Positions 1 to 5,621 of a DNA stretch of 8,860 nucleotides are shown here, in pieces. The stretch spans positions 1 to 8,860 of the forward strand of contig CALISV010000023.1 in NCBI GenBank assembly GCA_938041615.1, in the 5' to 3' direction. The notes beneath the pieces were generated by a model. It ran no database searches and had not been told where the DNA came from. It saw only the letters and a program-made list of their open reading frames with translations. The stretch comes from an uncultured Campylobacter sp. (GTDB taxonomy: Bacteria; Campylobacterota; Campylobacteria; Campylobacterales; Campylobacteraceae). The translations under genes were made by a program, and so were the position numbers. Position 1 is the first letter of the stretch, and the number at the start of each line of letters is the position of its first letter.

Positions 1-164
1 GCAGCGTAAATTTCGCCATCAGGCGAGCGGTAAAAATTGCTCTTGTCGATATTTTCAAATTTGTCCTGAGTTGCTGCCGCGTAGTAGAAAAAAGCGAGTA
101 TCAACTCTGGTATCGCTAAAGCCAAAACGATCACTATGATCCATATTTTTTTATTTTTTACCAT
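1..164 (-). CDS. Membrane-anchored protein of unknown function (5' end only, runs off left edge)
   Basis: Fifty-four codons are visible. I do not recognise the family. The protein opens MVKNKKIWIIVIVLALAI, a lysine-rich N-terminus followed by a hydrophobic stretch to about residue 28, then a polar part containing DKFENIDKSNFYRSPDGEIY. This looks like a signal anchor or uncleaved signal peptide with a periplasmic domain beyond the window. I placed the start at the ATG at 164 because AGAAG lies 4 nt upstream (169-173). The frame stays open further upstream to a TAG at 369-371. An in-frame ATG at 275 would add 37 residues with a second hydrophobic segment (WWFWLILLATGVVAFVW), but it has no visible Shine-Dalgarno sequence. 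The start is therefore uncertain. The reading frame and membrane segment are seen directly; the location is inferred. Confidence 0.55.
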   Translation of the reverse strand, partial: MVKNKKIWIIVIVLALAIPELILAFFYYAAATQDKFENIDKSNFYRSPDGEIYA

Positions 165-460
165 AATACTTCTAATATTATTTTTTAAATTTGATCTCTC
201 TTTTGCCCTTTTTACCCTCCAAACAAAGGCAACAACTCCGGTAGCTAATAAAATCAACCAAAACCACCAGCCCATTTTGTGAAAATCAAAGCAGATAATC
301 GCCTCCGCCACGAGTTCGCCGTCAGCCAGCACCACAGAGCCGCTTGATATCACAGCTAGGCTTTTACTCTAGCACCTCGGCGATCTCTAGCATTTCAAAA
401 CAGTCATTTTCAAGCACCAAGCTCGAAGCAAAGAATTCATAAAAAACCCGTAATTTTCCA
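165..460 (-). pseudogene. Possible gene remnant with a hotdog-fold-like C-terminal motif, broken by a -1 frame change
   Basis: Two minus-strand frames abut here. One, open from at least 460, reads YEFFASSLVLENDCFEMLEI then AEVLE and stops at TAA 364-366. The -1 frame takes over after the TAG at 369-371 and reads SKSLAVISSGSVVLADGELV followed by AEAIICFD, then the hydrophobic segment before position 164. The string DGELVAEA after a hydrophobic strand resembles the last strands of FabZ/ApeP-type hydroxyacyl-ACP dehydratases or hotdog thioesterases. Joining the two frames gives a plausible strand-turn-strand order. No start codon or full-length domain is visible, and part of the first frame lies in a repeat (414-437). 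It could be debris of a deleted gene, or chance. Family assignment is inference from one short motif. Confidence 0.25.
414..437. repeat. Direct repeat, copy 1
   Basis: The segment has the core CTCGAAGCAAAGAATT (422-437), preceded by GCACCAAG. It matches the segment at 603-627, which has core CTCGAGGCAAAGAATT preceded by GCGCCAAAA, with a few substitutions and one indel. The two copies share orientation and flank the inverted repeat at 487-565. On the minus strand both encode FFASS in an open frame. Confidence 0.6.
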
Positions 461-486
461 CAAAAAGGCGTTATATTTTGAGATGA

Positions 487-565
487 TTTTTGAAGTTGCG
501 ACGTAAAAATAAAACGTAGCGGACCGCTCGTCCGTGAGTATTTATTTTTACTAGCCCTTCAAAAA
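487..565. repeat. 79-bp interrupted inverted repeat
   Basis: Three pairs of arms nest around one centre. TTTTTGAAG (487-495) pairs with CTTCAAAAA (557-565). GTAAAAATAAA (503-513) pairs with TTTATTTTTAC (541-551). CGGAC (520-524) pairs with GTCCG (530-534) around the loop CGCTC. The unpaired internal segments are 7/5 nt and 6/6 nt, so 25 base pairs form one long cruciform or RNA hairpin. It lies in non-coding DNA between hisD and the left-hand gene. It could be a MITE-like or REP-like element, or a terminator of the hisD operon, although no clean U-tract follows on either strand. Confidence 0.7.
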
Positions 566-602
566 GCGTCCTAAAAACTTCGCAAAAGTCGCCAAATTTC
601 GC

Positions 603-627
603 GCGCCAAAACTCGAGGCAAAGAATT
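603..627. repeat. Direct repeat, copy 2
   Basis: The core CTCGAGGCAAAGAATT (612-627) differs from copy 1 at 422-437 by one base, and the preceding GCGCCAAAA is also related. On the minus strand the copy lies inside the startless open frame 649-551. The sequences beyond the cores are not alike. Confidence 0.6.
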
Positions 628-660
628 TTTGAGCAAATTTAAATGTTTTTTATCAAATTT

Positions 661-677
661 CGTCCTAAGATAGGACG
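661..677. repeat. Perfect 7-bp hairpin downstream of hisD
   Basis: CGTCCTA (661-667) and TAGGACG (671-677) are perfect inverted repeats around AGA, 61 bp after the hisD stop on the minus strand. The minus strand after the hairpin reads AAATTTGATAAAAAAC rather than a run of T, so it is not a classical intrinsic terminator. A competing 4-bp stem, GGAC (673-676) with GTCC (682-685), shares one arm. It may stabilise the 3' end of the operon transcript. Confidence 0.4.
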
Positions 678-737
678 CGAAGTCCATCGACGGGCGAAAT
701 TTGTAAAATTATTTAAAAGCGCCAAAAAGTCAAGCCG

Positions 738-2033
738 CTACTTCAAAGCCTCGAGTCTAACCGCGACCGAACGCTTATGTGCTCCGAGCCCCTCGGCCTC
801 GGCTAGCTTCATGCACGCATTTCCTAGCTCACTTATGCCTTTTGCATTTAGCGAGATGAGCGAAGTGCGCTTCATAAAATTTTCGACCCCTAAAGGCGAG
901 TAAAATCTCGCGCTACCGCCCGTCGGGAGCGTATGATTCGGTCCGGCTAGATAGTCGCCCATCGCTTCAGGCGTAAAGTGCCCGATAAATATCGCGCCGG
1001 CGTGCCTGATCTGTCTAGCCAGCTCCATCGCGTCGTTTGTCGCGATCTCTAGGTGCTCGGGCGCTAGCTCGTTAGCCAGCCTCACGCACTCATCAAGGTC
1101 GCTAGCTACGATGATAGCACCCTTTTTATCGATACTAACCTGCGCGATGGGCTGCCTGGCTAGAGTCTTGATCTCCTCGTTGATATGCCTTTGTACCGCT
1201 GCGCCGAAAGCTTGATTTGGCGTGATGAGTACGGCGCTAGCCATCTCGTCGTGCTCGGCCTGCGAGAGCAGATCCACGGCGATGTGGCGAGGATCGGCGC
1301 TCTCGTCGGCGATGACGCAGATCTCGCTAGGGCCGGCGATCATATCGATATTTACCTCGCCGTAAACTAGCTTTTTAGCCGTCGCGACGTATATGTTGCC
1401 AGGGCCAGTGATGACGTCGGTTTTTTTAATCGTTTGCGTGCCGTAGGCCATCGCTGCTACCGCCGACGCGCCGCCCACTTTATAGGCCTCCTTGATGCCG
1501 CAGATATGCATGGCTGCTAGCAGTAGCGTATTTACCTTGCCTCCGACGGCAGGCGTGCAGACTACGATCTCTCCAACGCCCGCAACCAGGGCCGGGACGG
1601 CGTTCATGAGAAGCGAGCTAGGATAGGCGGCCTTGCCTCCGGGGATATATAGTCCGGCGCGGTCTAGCGGAGTGTATTTTGCACCTAGTAAAACGCCGTG
1701 CTCATCGTGCTCCATCCAGGTTTTTGGCAGGCTTTTTTCGTGGTAGCTTTTGATGCGCTCAAAGGCTAAATTTAGAGCGTTTCGCAGGCAGCTATCTATG
1801 CCGTCATAGGCCTTTTGCGTCTCATCGGTGCCGATTTTTAGGCTATTTGCGTCGGGTTTCCAGCGGTCAAATTTCTCTATCTGCTCAAAGAGCGCCTCGT
1901 CGCCTCTAGCGCGCACGTCGTCCAGTATCTGCGAAACGGCTGGCATAACCGCGCTCATATCGCCGTTTGAGCGGTTTACCAAAGCCGCAAAATAGTCCTT
2001 AAAATTTTCGTTGCTAGTGAGTAAAAACTTCAT
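738..2033 (-). CDS. hisD: Histidinol dehydrogenase
   Basis: HisD catalyses the last two steps of histidine synthesis, oxidising L-histidinol to histidine with two NAD+ in the cytosol. The 431-residue protein has the usual family length. The nucleotide-binding and signature region is clear around residues 209-240 (TGPGNIYVATAKKLVYGEVN, then AGPSEI). Residues matching the zinc ligands of the E. coli enzyme are Q258, H261, D360 and H419, and the catalytic pair in APEHLE is E326/H327. The C-terminal motif HTLPTGGSARFYSPLG is intact, so I expect activity. The start ATG overlaps the stop of the upstream PLP enzyme as ATGA, with AAGGAG 5 nt upstream, which implies translational coupling. It is last in the operon, and no other his gene is in the window. 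Sampled stretches are clearly richer in G+C than the motor genes. Confidence 0.97.
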   Translation of the reverse strand: MKFLLTSNENFKDYFAALVNRSNGDMSAVMPAVSQILDDVRARGDEALFEQIEKFDRWKPDANSLKIGTDETQKAYDGIDSCLRNALNLAFERIKSYHEKSLPKTWMEHDEHGVLLGAKYTPLDRAGLYIPGGKAAYPSSLLMNAVPALVAGVGEIVVCTPAVGGKVNTLLLAAMHICGIKEAYKVGGASAVAAMAYGTQTIKKTDVITGPGNIYVATAKKLVYGEVNIDMIAGPSEICVIADESADPRHIAVDLLSQAEHDEMASAVLITPNQAFGAAVQRHINEEIKTLARQPIAQVSIDKKGAIIVASDLDECVRLANELAPEHLEIATNDAMELARQIRHAGAIFIGHFTPEAMGDYLAGPNHTLPTGGSARFYSPLGVENFMKRTSLISLNAKGISELGNACMKLAEAEGLGAHKRSVAVRLEALK

Positions 2034-3241
2034 CTCGTCTCCTTAAATTTTCTTTCGTATCTTAGTTTTTGACTGATATTTCCGAGCGCGCCGCCCTGGT
2101 GGATGTATAAAATCTCGTTTTTAAATGCACCCATGTTTGCCATCATCGTTAAAAAGCCCACGGGATCGTAAATGAGCTCAAACTCTATCCCCGTTTGCTC
2201 GCATACTTCGCGCCAAATTTGATAAAGCTCCGGCTTTAGATCGCCAAAATGATATTTTTTGGGCGGCGGCAAAATGCGAACCTTTGAGTTTGGCGTCAGC
2301 GCCTTGATCTCGCTTTTTAGATAGTCTGCGTCACCCACGCAAGGACAGGTAAAAACGTCAAATTTGACATGCTTAGCCAAAAACGCCGCCGACGTGCCGG
2401 TGCCTGAAGGTAAAAATATATCCACGGTTTTACCCTCCGCATCCGCCCAGCGCTCTATCTGCCTAGCCTGCGAGATAAAGCCCGCCTCCGCCTGCGGCTG
2501 CCAAACGCCCTCGTTTATAAAAAGCGAATCGCCGATGAAGCAATCCTGCGCAGTGGGTAAATTTGAGCTTGTTTGGTCTACGAATTTTTTTAAATTTGAG
2601 TTTTTATGGCTTACTAATTCGCCGGAATTTGCACCCGCAAACTTTGCCGATTCGTCAAATTTGCTCAAATTTTCTCCGTCTAGATTTTGCAAATTCGGTG
2701 CGATCTCGGCTTGCAAATTTGACATATTTTTTGCATTTAAATTTATATCCGTAAAACCGAGCCGTTCGTCAAATTTGCTCAAATTTAACCCGCCAGCGTC
2801 TTTTAAATTTAACTCGTTTTCGCTGCAATTGTCCGTCAAATTTGCAGTCTCAACGCCGCAAATCTCGCCCTCTTTTACCCCGGCAAGCTCATAAGCTAAA
2901 GCCATAGCTCGCGCCCGTCTATATTTATCTACATATATTTTCATCCCGTTTTCAAGGGCAAATTTAAAATTTCCGATCGGATTTGCCGCCAAATTTGAGC
3001 TTAAATTTGAAACGACATAGTGAAACTCAAGGCCTTTCATCTTTGCAAAAACGCTTAAGCTATACATCGCGTTTGACTGGCTTGAGCCGTAGCTAACGAC
3101 GCGCTTTATACCGCCTAGACCGGCATGCAAGAAATACTCCAGCTTTCTAGCCTTGTTGCCGTTAAATTCGCCGTCCATCAGATCGTCGCGAAGTACGTAA
3201 AACTCGAGTCCGTTAAATTTAGTCTTTTGAATACTTTTGAT
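2030..3241 (-). CDS. PLP-dependent ACC deaminase / D-cysteine desulfhydrase-like enzyme, with a repetitive insertion
   Basis: This is a fold-type II PLP enzyme. FNGNKARKLEY contains the likely Schiff-base lysine (NKxRK). YGSSQSNAM matches the QSN substrate loop, LPSGTGTSAAF is the phosphate-binding Gly/Ser loop, and INEGVWQPQAEAGF matches the family EGG-N region. The first ATG (3178) would cut off the conserved FNGLEFYVLRDDL encoded in frame just before it. No ATG, GTG or TTG exists before the upstream TGA, so I propose ATC at 3241, 7 nt after GGAG (3249-3252); ATT at 3232 is an alternative. That gives about 403 residues and a 23-nt overlap with the OmpA-like gene. About 110 residues between the conserved blocks (roughly 2534-2866) form an Asn/Lys/Ser-rich insertion. 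The substrate (ACC, D-cysteine or other D-amino acid) cannot be told from sequence. Confidence 0.8.
   Translation of the reverse strand: MKSIQKTKFNGLEFYVLRDDLMDGEFNGNKARKLEYFLHAGLGGIKRVVSYGSSQSNAMYSLSVFAKMKGLEFHYVVSNLSSNLAANPIGNFKFALENGMKIYVDKYRRARAMALAYELAGVKEGEICGVETANLTDNCSENELNLKDAGGLNLSKFDERLGFTDINLNAKNMSNLQAEIAPNLQNLDGENLSKFDESAKFAGANSGELVSHKNSNLKKFVDQTSSNLPTAQDCFIGDSLFINEGVWQPQAEAGFISQARQIERWADAEGKTVDIFLPSGTGTSAAFLAKHVKFDVFTCPCVGDADYLKSEIKALTPNSKVRILPPPKKYHFGDLKPELYQIWREVCEQTGIEFELIYDPVGFLTMMANMGAFKNEILYIHQGGALGNISQKLRYERKFKETR
2039..2044 (-). promoter_or_regulatory. Shine-Dalgarno sequence of hisD
   Basis: AAGGAG lies 5 nt before the hisD ATG, inside the last codons of the PLP enzyme gene. 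It is the strongest ribosome-binding site in the operon and supports the 4-nt ATGA overlap start. Confidence 0.85.
2534..2866 (-). repeat. AAATTT-rich repetitive insertion within the PLP enzyme gene
   Basis: I count ten AAATTT hexamers between about 2559 and 2842, against four in the whole 1,296-bp hisD gene. A 22-bp exact direct repeat occurs at 2651-2672 and 2765-2786 and encodes NLSKFDE twice, 38 codons apart. The reading frame stays open throughout. The encoded peptide is low-complexity and hydrophilic and interrupts the conserved PLP fold between the helix ending YELAGVKEG and the block INEGVWQP, so it is probably a surface loop. Confidence 0.7.
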
Positions 3242-4286
3242 TTTGCCGCTCCAAGAGATCTTGCATCTCTTTCATCGACTCTTTATCCGAGATCGAAAAT
3301 TTGATCTCGATGCGCCTGGAGGCGTCGGGGTCTTCTTTGCCGTTTTTCATCACCAGATCGCTAAAACTGCGCCCGCTAGCGATGAGATAGTGCTCTAGGC
3401 GCTTGTCTTTGTTCCACGAGTAGATAAAGTCTAGCACCGAATACGCGCGCTTTTGCGACAGATCAAGGTTGTACATGTAGCTACCAACAGAGTTCGTATG
3501 CCCCTCGATCACGATCCTGTCGATGTGTTTTGCGATCTCTTTGTTATTTAAAATCGCCTCGAAATAAGTCTGTAAAATTTCTTTTAGGCGCGCTTTTGCT
3601 TCGTCTCTTAGCTCGTAAGATCCCGTGTCAAAAAGTATAGACTCGGGTAGCGACACGACGCCGGAGCTTGGATCTATGCTAACCTTGTTTCCAAGCTTAG
3701 CGCGTAAATTTGATATGACGTTTGAGCGAAGCGAGCTGATGTCTTTGATCTTGTCTTTTGTTTTGTTAAAATCCTCTTCCAGCGCGGCATATCTTGAGAC
3801 TTCATCGCCGTATTTTGCGTTTAGTTCATTTAGCGCCTCGTCTTTTTGCGCTAAAATTTGCCCCAGCTGTAGCACTCTATCCTGCAAATCCGCGATAGTT
3901 TTATTCGCATCGTTTAGATTTATCTCGTAGGTTTGGGTTAGATTCGTGAGTTCGTTTTTCTCTTTTTTGACGCCTTCAAGCATCTCATTTACGAGTCTGT
4001 TTATATCGGCAAGCTCTTTATTTTCGCTCTTTGCACGGTCTAAATTTGAAAAAATTTCTTTTATGACGTTTTCTTTACGAACGAGCTCGCTTTGTGATGA
4101 GGCGATTTGCTTTTCACGCTCGCTTAAGTCTTTTTGTAGTTTTGCCAGATCGCTTTGGCTAAGGACGTATTTTACGACGACGGCGCCGATGATGAGCATA
4201 AAAACAAACATCAGCCCAGCCATCAGGTCCGCATACGATATCCAAAAGGTCTGGTCTCCGCTTTTGTTCTCGTTACGCGTTTTCAT
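3219..4286 (-). CDS. MotB/ZorB-like inner-membrane protein with OmpA peptidoglycan-binding domain
   Basis: The 355-residue protein is the probable peptidoglycan-anchored stator of an ion-driven motor with the neighbouring MotA-like protein. A short cytoplasmic N-terminus leads to one TM helix (about 20-41). D20 in WISYADLMAGLMFVFM sits where MotB, ExbD and ZorB carry the proton-binding aspartate. A coiled coil spans about 43-185. The OmpA-like domain (about 208-335) shows LPESILFDTGSYEL, EGHTNSVGSYMYNLDLSQKR and DASRRIEIKF. Position 265 is Asn where most OmpA/MotB domains have Asp (HTD), a residue involved in diaminopimelate binding. I believe it is the orthologue of C. jejuni Cj0599. The start overlaps the previous gene by 14 nt, with GGCGAG 8 nt upstream. 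It is not flagellar MotB: there are no flagellar genes here and the periplasmic coiled coil is long. Confidence 0.85.
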   Translation of the reverse strand: MKTRNENKSGDQTFWISYADLMAGLMFVFMLIIGAVVVKYVLSQSDLAKLQKDLSEREKQIASSQSELVRKENVIKEIFSNLDRAKSENKELADINRLVNEMLEGVKKEKNELTNLTQTYEINLNDANKTIADLQDRVLQLGQILAQKDEALNELNAKYGDEVSRYAALEEDFNKTKDKIKDISSLRSNVISNLRAKLGNKVSIDPSSGVVSLPESILFDTGSYELRDEAKARLKEILQTYFEAILNNKEIAKHIDRIVIEGHTNSVGSYMYNLDLSQKRAYSVLDFIYSWNKDKRLEHYLIASGRSFSDLVMKNGKEDPDASRRIEIKFSISDKESMKEMQDLLERQNQKYSKD

Positions 4287-5610
4287 CTAGCATACTCGCC
4301 TTTTCGATGGTTTGCAATATCTCATTCGCCTCTTTATCAAGCTCGTCGATGTCTTGCTTTAGCCCTTCAATGAGCGCGCTATTATCATCATAAGCCTCGA
4401 TTGCTTCGTCGTCAAAAGCCTTTTTAAATGCCTGGACGCCATCAATCAAGCTCTCTTTAAAGCCATCCATTGCAAGTTTTTGTTTTTCTAAGATTTCACT
4501 ACTAAATTTAGAAAGAGACTCACTGAAATTTTTAACATTATACTCTAGTTCGCCCACGCTCTTTTCGAGCCTTGAGATACGCTCGCCGCCCACATCATAG
4601 AGACGGTTGTACTGCTCGGCAAATTTTAGTTGCATATCTTTGATGTTGCCGTTAAATTTATTGATAACGTTTAAGATTTCGGCATGAACCTTGATGAGGT
4701 CTTTTTGATCTTTTGAGGATTTTAGCAGCGTATTCATCGTTTGTTTGATGTGTTCGCCACTTAGCTTGACAGCCTCTTCTTCGTTTTTCAAGATATTTGT
4801 AAAAGTTTTAAATTTAGCCTCGATAGTCTTATCCAGCTCCTCAAAGAACTCGGCGTTACTAACATGCTCAAAGATCACTCCGATCTTTTCAAAGTGTCTT
4901 AAATTCTCTTGCAAATATCTTCTATCAAGCTCCTCTTTCGTCCAGAAAAAGCCGCTCGTAGCGTTTTTTTGTCTTCGCACTAGCGTTTCAAATTTACTCG
5001 TTCCGTATTTTTCAAAAAATATCCACCAAAGCGCCAAAAAGATACCGTAAATAGAGACGTAAAACGCAGTCGCCACGCCGCTAAGAAGGGTTGAAATTTC
5101 AGCCTCAAGCTCCATAGTGTTTGATGAATTAAACTCCGGCATAGAAACCGCGATACTGATAAACGTTCCTAAAATACCCAGCATCGGGAAGATGCCAGCG
5201 CCTACGGAAGCAAAATTTTCGTTACGTAAATTTCTTGTGTAATAGGCGACAAATTCGTCAAATCCAGCGTTTGACTTCGTGTCTTTGCCAATTACTAAAA
5301 GATGTTTGATGATGTATTCTTTTAAATTTCGCTTAAAATCAGCCCCGCTTTGCTCGAAATAGCAGCAAGCAAGCTCGGCGCTATTTTTAGCAAAGATTAG
5401 CGAGATCACCCAAATAACGCCCATCATAACGACCGTGTGTAGGCCGATCTGGAAATTTATATATCCAAAATACCCAAGAAGCGCGACGAGATATATCGCC
5501 GTCGGCAAAAATATAATTTTCGTATACACGAAAAAAGATTGCCTGCCTTTTACCTCAGGCAACGCCAAATCAGTGAAATTATCGTTTCTCGCTTCTTTTT
5601 TGGGTTCCAT
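4273..5610 (-). CDS. MotA/TolQ/ExbB-family (ZorA-like) channel protein with long cytoplasmic tail
   Basis: The 445-residue protein is probably the proton-conducting channel partner of the downstream OmpA-like protein. Four hydrophobic segments lie at about 31-53, 55-75, 137-157 and 174-199. TM3 has the family motif GILGT (145-149) and TM4 has GVAT (178-181), matching the G-x-x-GT and AT threonine positions of ExbB, TolQ and MotA. Residues about 200-445 are charged and helical, with heptad-like stretches (for example YNRLYDVGGERISRLEKSVG). TolQ and ExbB lack such a tail, whereas ZorA has one. I recall the C. jejuni counterpart as Cj0598 next to fba. The start follows the fba stop by 8 nt, with AAGG 6 nt upstream, overlapping that stop. 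What the motor drives is unknown. Confidence 0.85.
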   Translation of the reverse strand: MEPKKEARNDNFTDLALPEVKGRQSFFVYTKIIFLPTAIYLVALLGYFGYINFQIGLHTVVMMGVIWVISLIFAKNSAELACCYFEQSGADFKRNLKEYIIKHLLVIGKDTKSNAGFDEFVAYYTRNLRNENFASVGAGIFPMLGILGTFISIAVSMPEFNSSNTMELEAEISTLLSGVATAFYVSIYGIFLALWWIFFEKYGTSKFETLVRRQKNATSGFFWTKEELDRRYLQENLRHFEKIGVIFEHVSNAEFFEELDKTIEAKFKTFTNILKNEEEAVKLSGEHIKQTMNTLLKSSKDQKDLIKVHAEILNVINKFNGNIKDMQLKFAEQYNRLYDVGGERISRLEKSVGELEYNVKNFSESLSKFSSEILEKQKLAMDGFKESLIDGVQAFKKAFDDEAIEAYDDNSALIEGLKQDIDELDKEANEILQTIEKASMLDENA

Positions 5611-5616
5611 TATGGG

Positions 5617-5621
5617 CCTTA
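5617..5621 (-). promoter_or_regulatory. TAAGG: fba stop codon fused to the Shine-Dalgarno of the MotA-like gene
   Basis: The TAA stop of fba (5619-5621) supplies the first bases of an AAGG ribosome-binding site that sits 6 nt before the next ATG. A terminating ribosome would therefore lie on the next initiation site, which favours coupled translation. Confidence 0.65.

Larger units (their letters stand above)
366..737. other. Repeat-rich intergenic region downstream of hisD
   Basis: This 370-bp stretch separates the hisD stop from the left-hand membrane gene, and I see no full gene in it. It contains the interrupted inverted repeat 487-565, direct repeats at 414-437 and 603-627, and a 7-bp perfect hairpin at 661-677. 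A minus-strand open frame of 32 codons (649-554, stop TAG 551-553) has no start codon and includes FFASSFGARNLATFAKF. The FFASS peptide recurs in the direct repeat at 414-437. The mix of stops in all frames and repeated fragments fits a decayed or mobile intergenic repeat rather than a coding region. Confidence 0.6.

Noticed and set aside
661..677. Intrinsic terminator of the hisD operon
   Set aside because: The stem is perfect, but the minus strand continues with AAATTTGATAAAA and has no T-tract.
643..903. Plus-strand open frame across the hisD 3' end
   Set aside because: It is antisense to hisD codons over most of its length, resembles no known protein and has no ribosome-binding site.
2534..2866. 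CRISPR array or frameshifted segment in the PLP gene
   Set aside because: Repeats are short and irregularly spaced, with no uniform spacers, and the reading frame is continuous from the N-terminal to the C-terminal conserved blocks.
2364..2894. Plus-strand open frame of 176 codons antisense to the PLP gene
   Set aside because: It mirrors the AAATTT-rich insertion (repeated NLLKF-type peptides), whereas the minus strand encodes a recognised enzyme.
3178..3178. ATG at 3178 as the start of the PLP enzyme
   Set aside because: It would remove the conserved FYVLRDDL segment encoded directly upstream in the same open frame.
3219..5610. A complete Zorya antiphage system
   Set aside because: Only the motor-like pair is present. 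No ZorC, ZorD helicase or ZorE nuclease is nearby, and the neighbours are housekeeping genes.
3219..5610. Flagellar motA/motB
   Set aside because: There is a long cytoplasmic tail after TM4, a long periplasmic coiled coil and no flagellar context. The gene order matches the non-flagellar pair next to fba.
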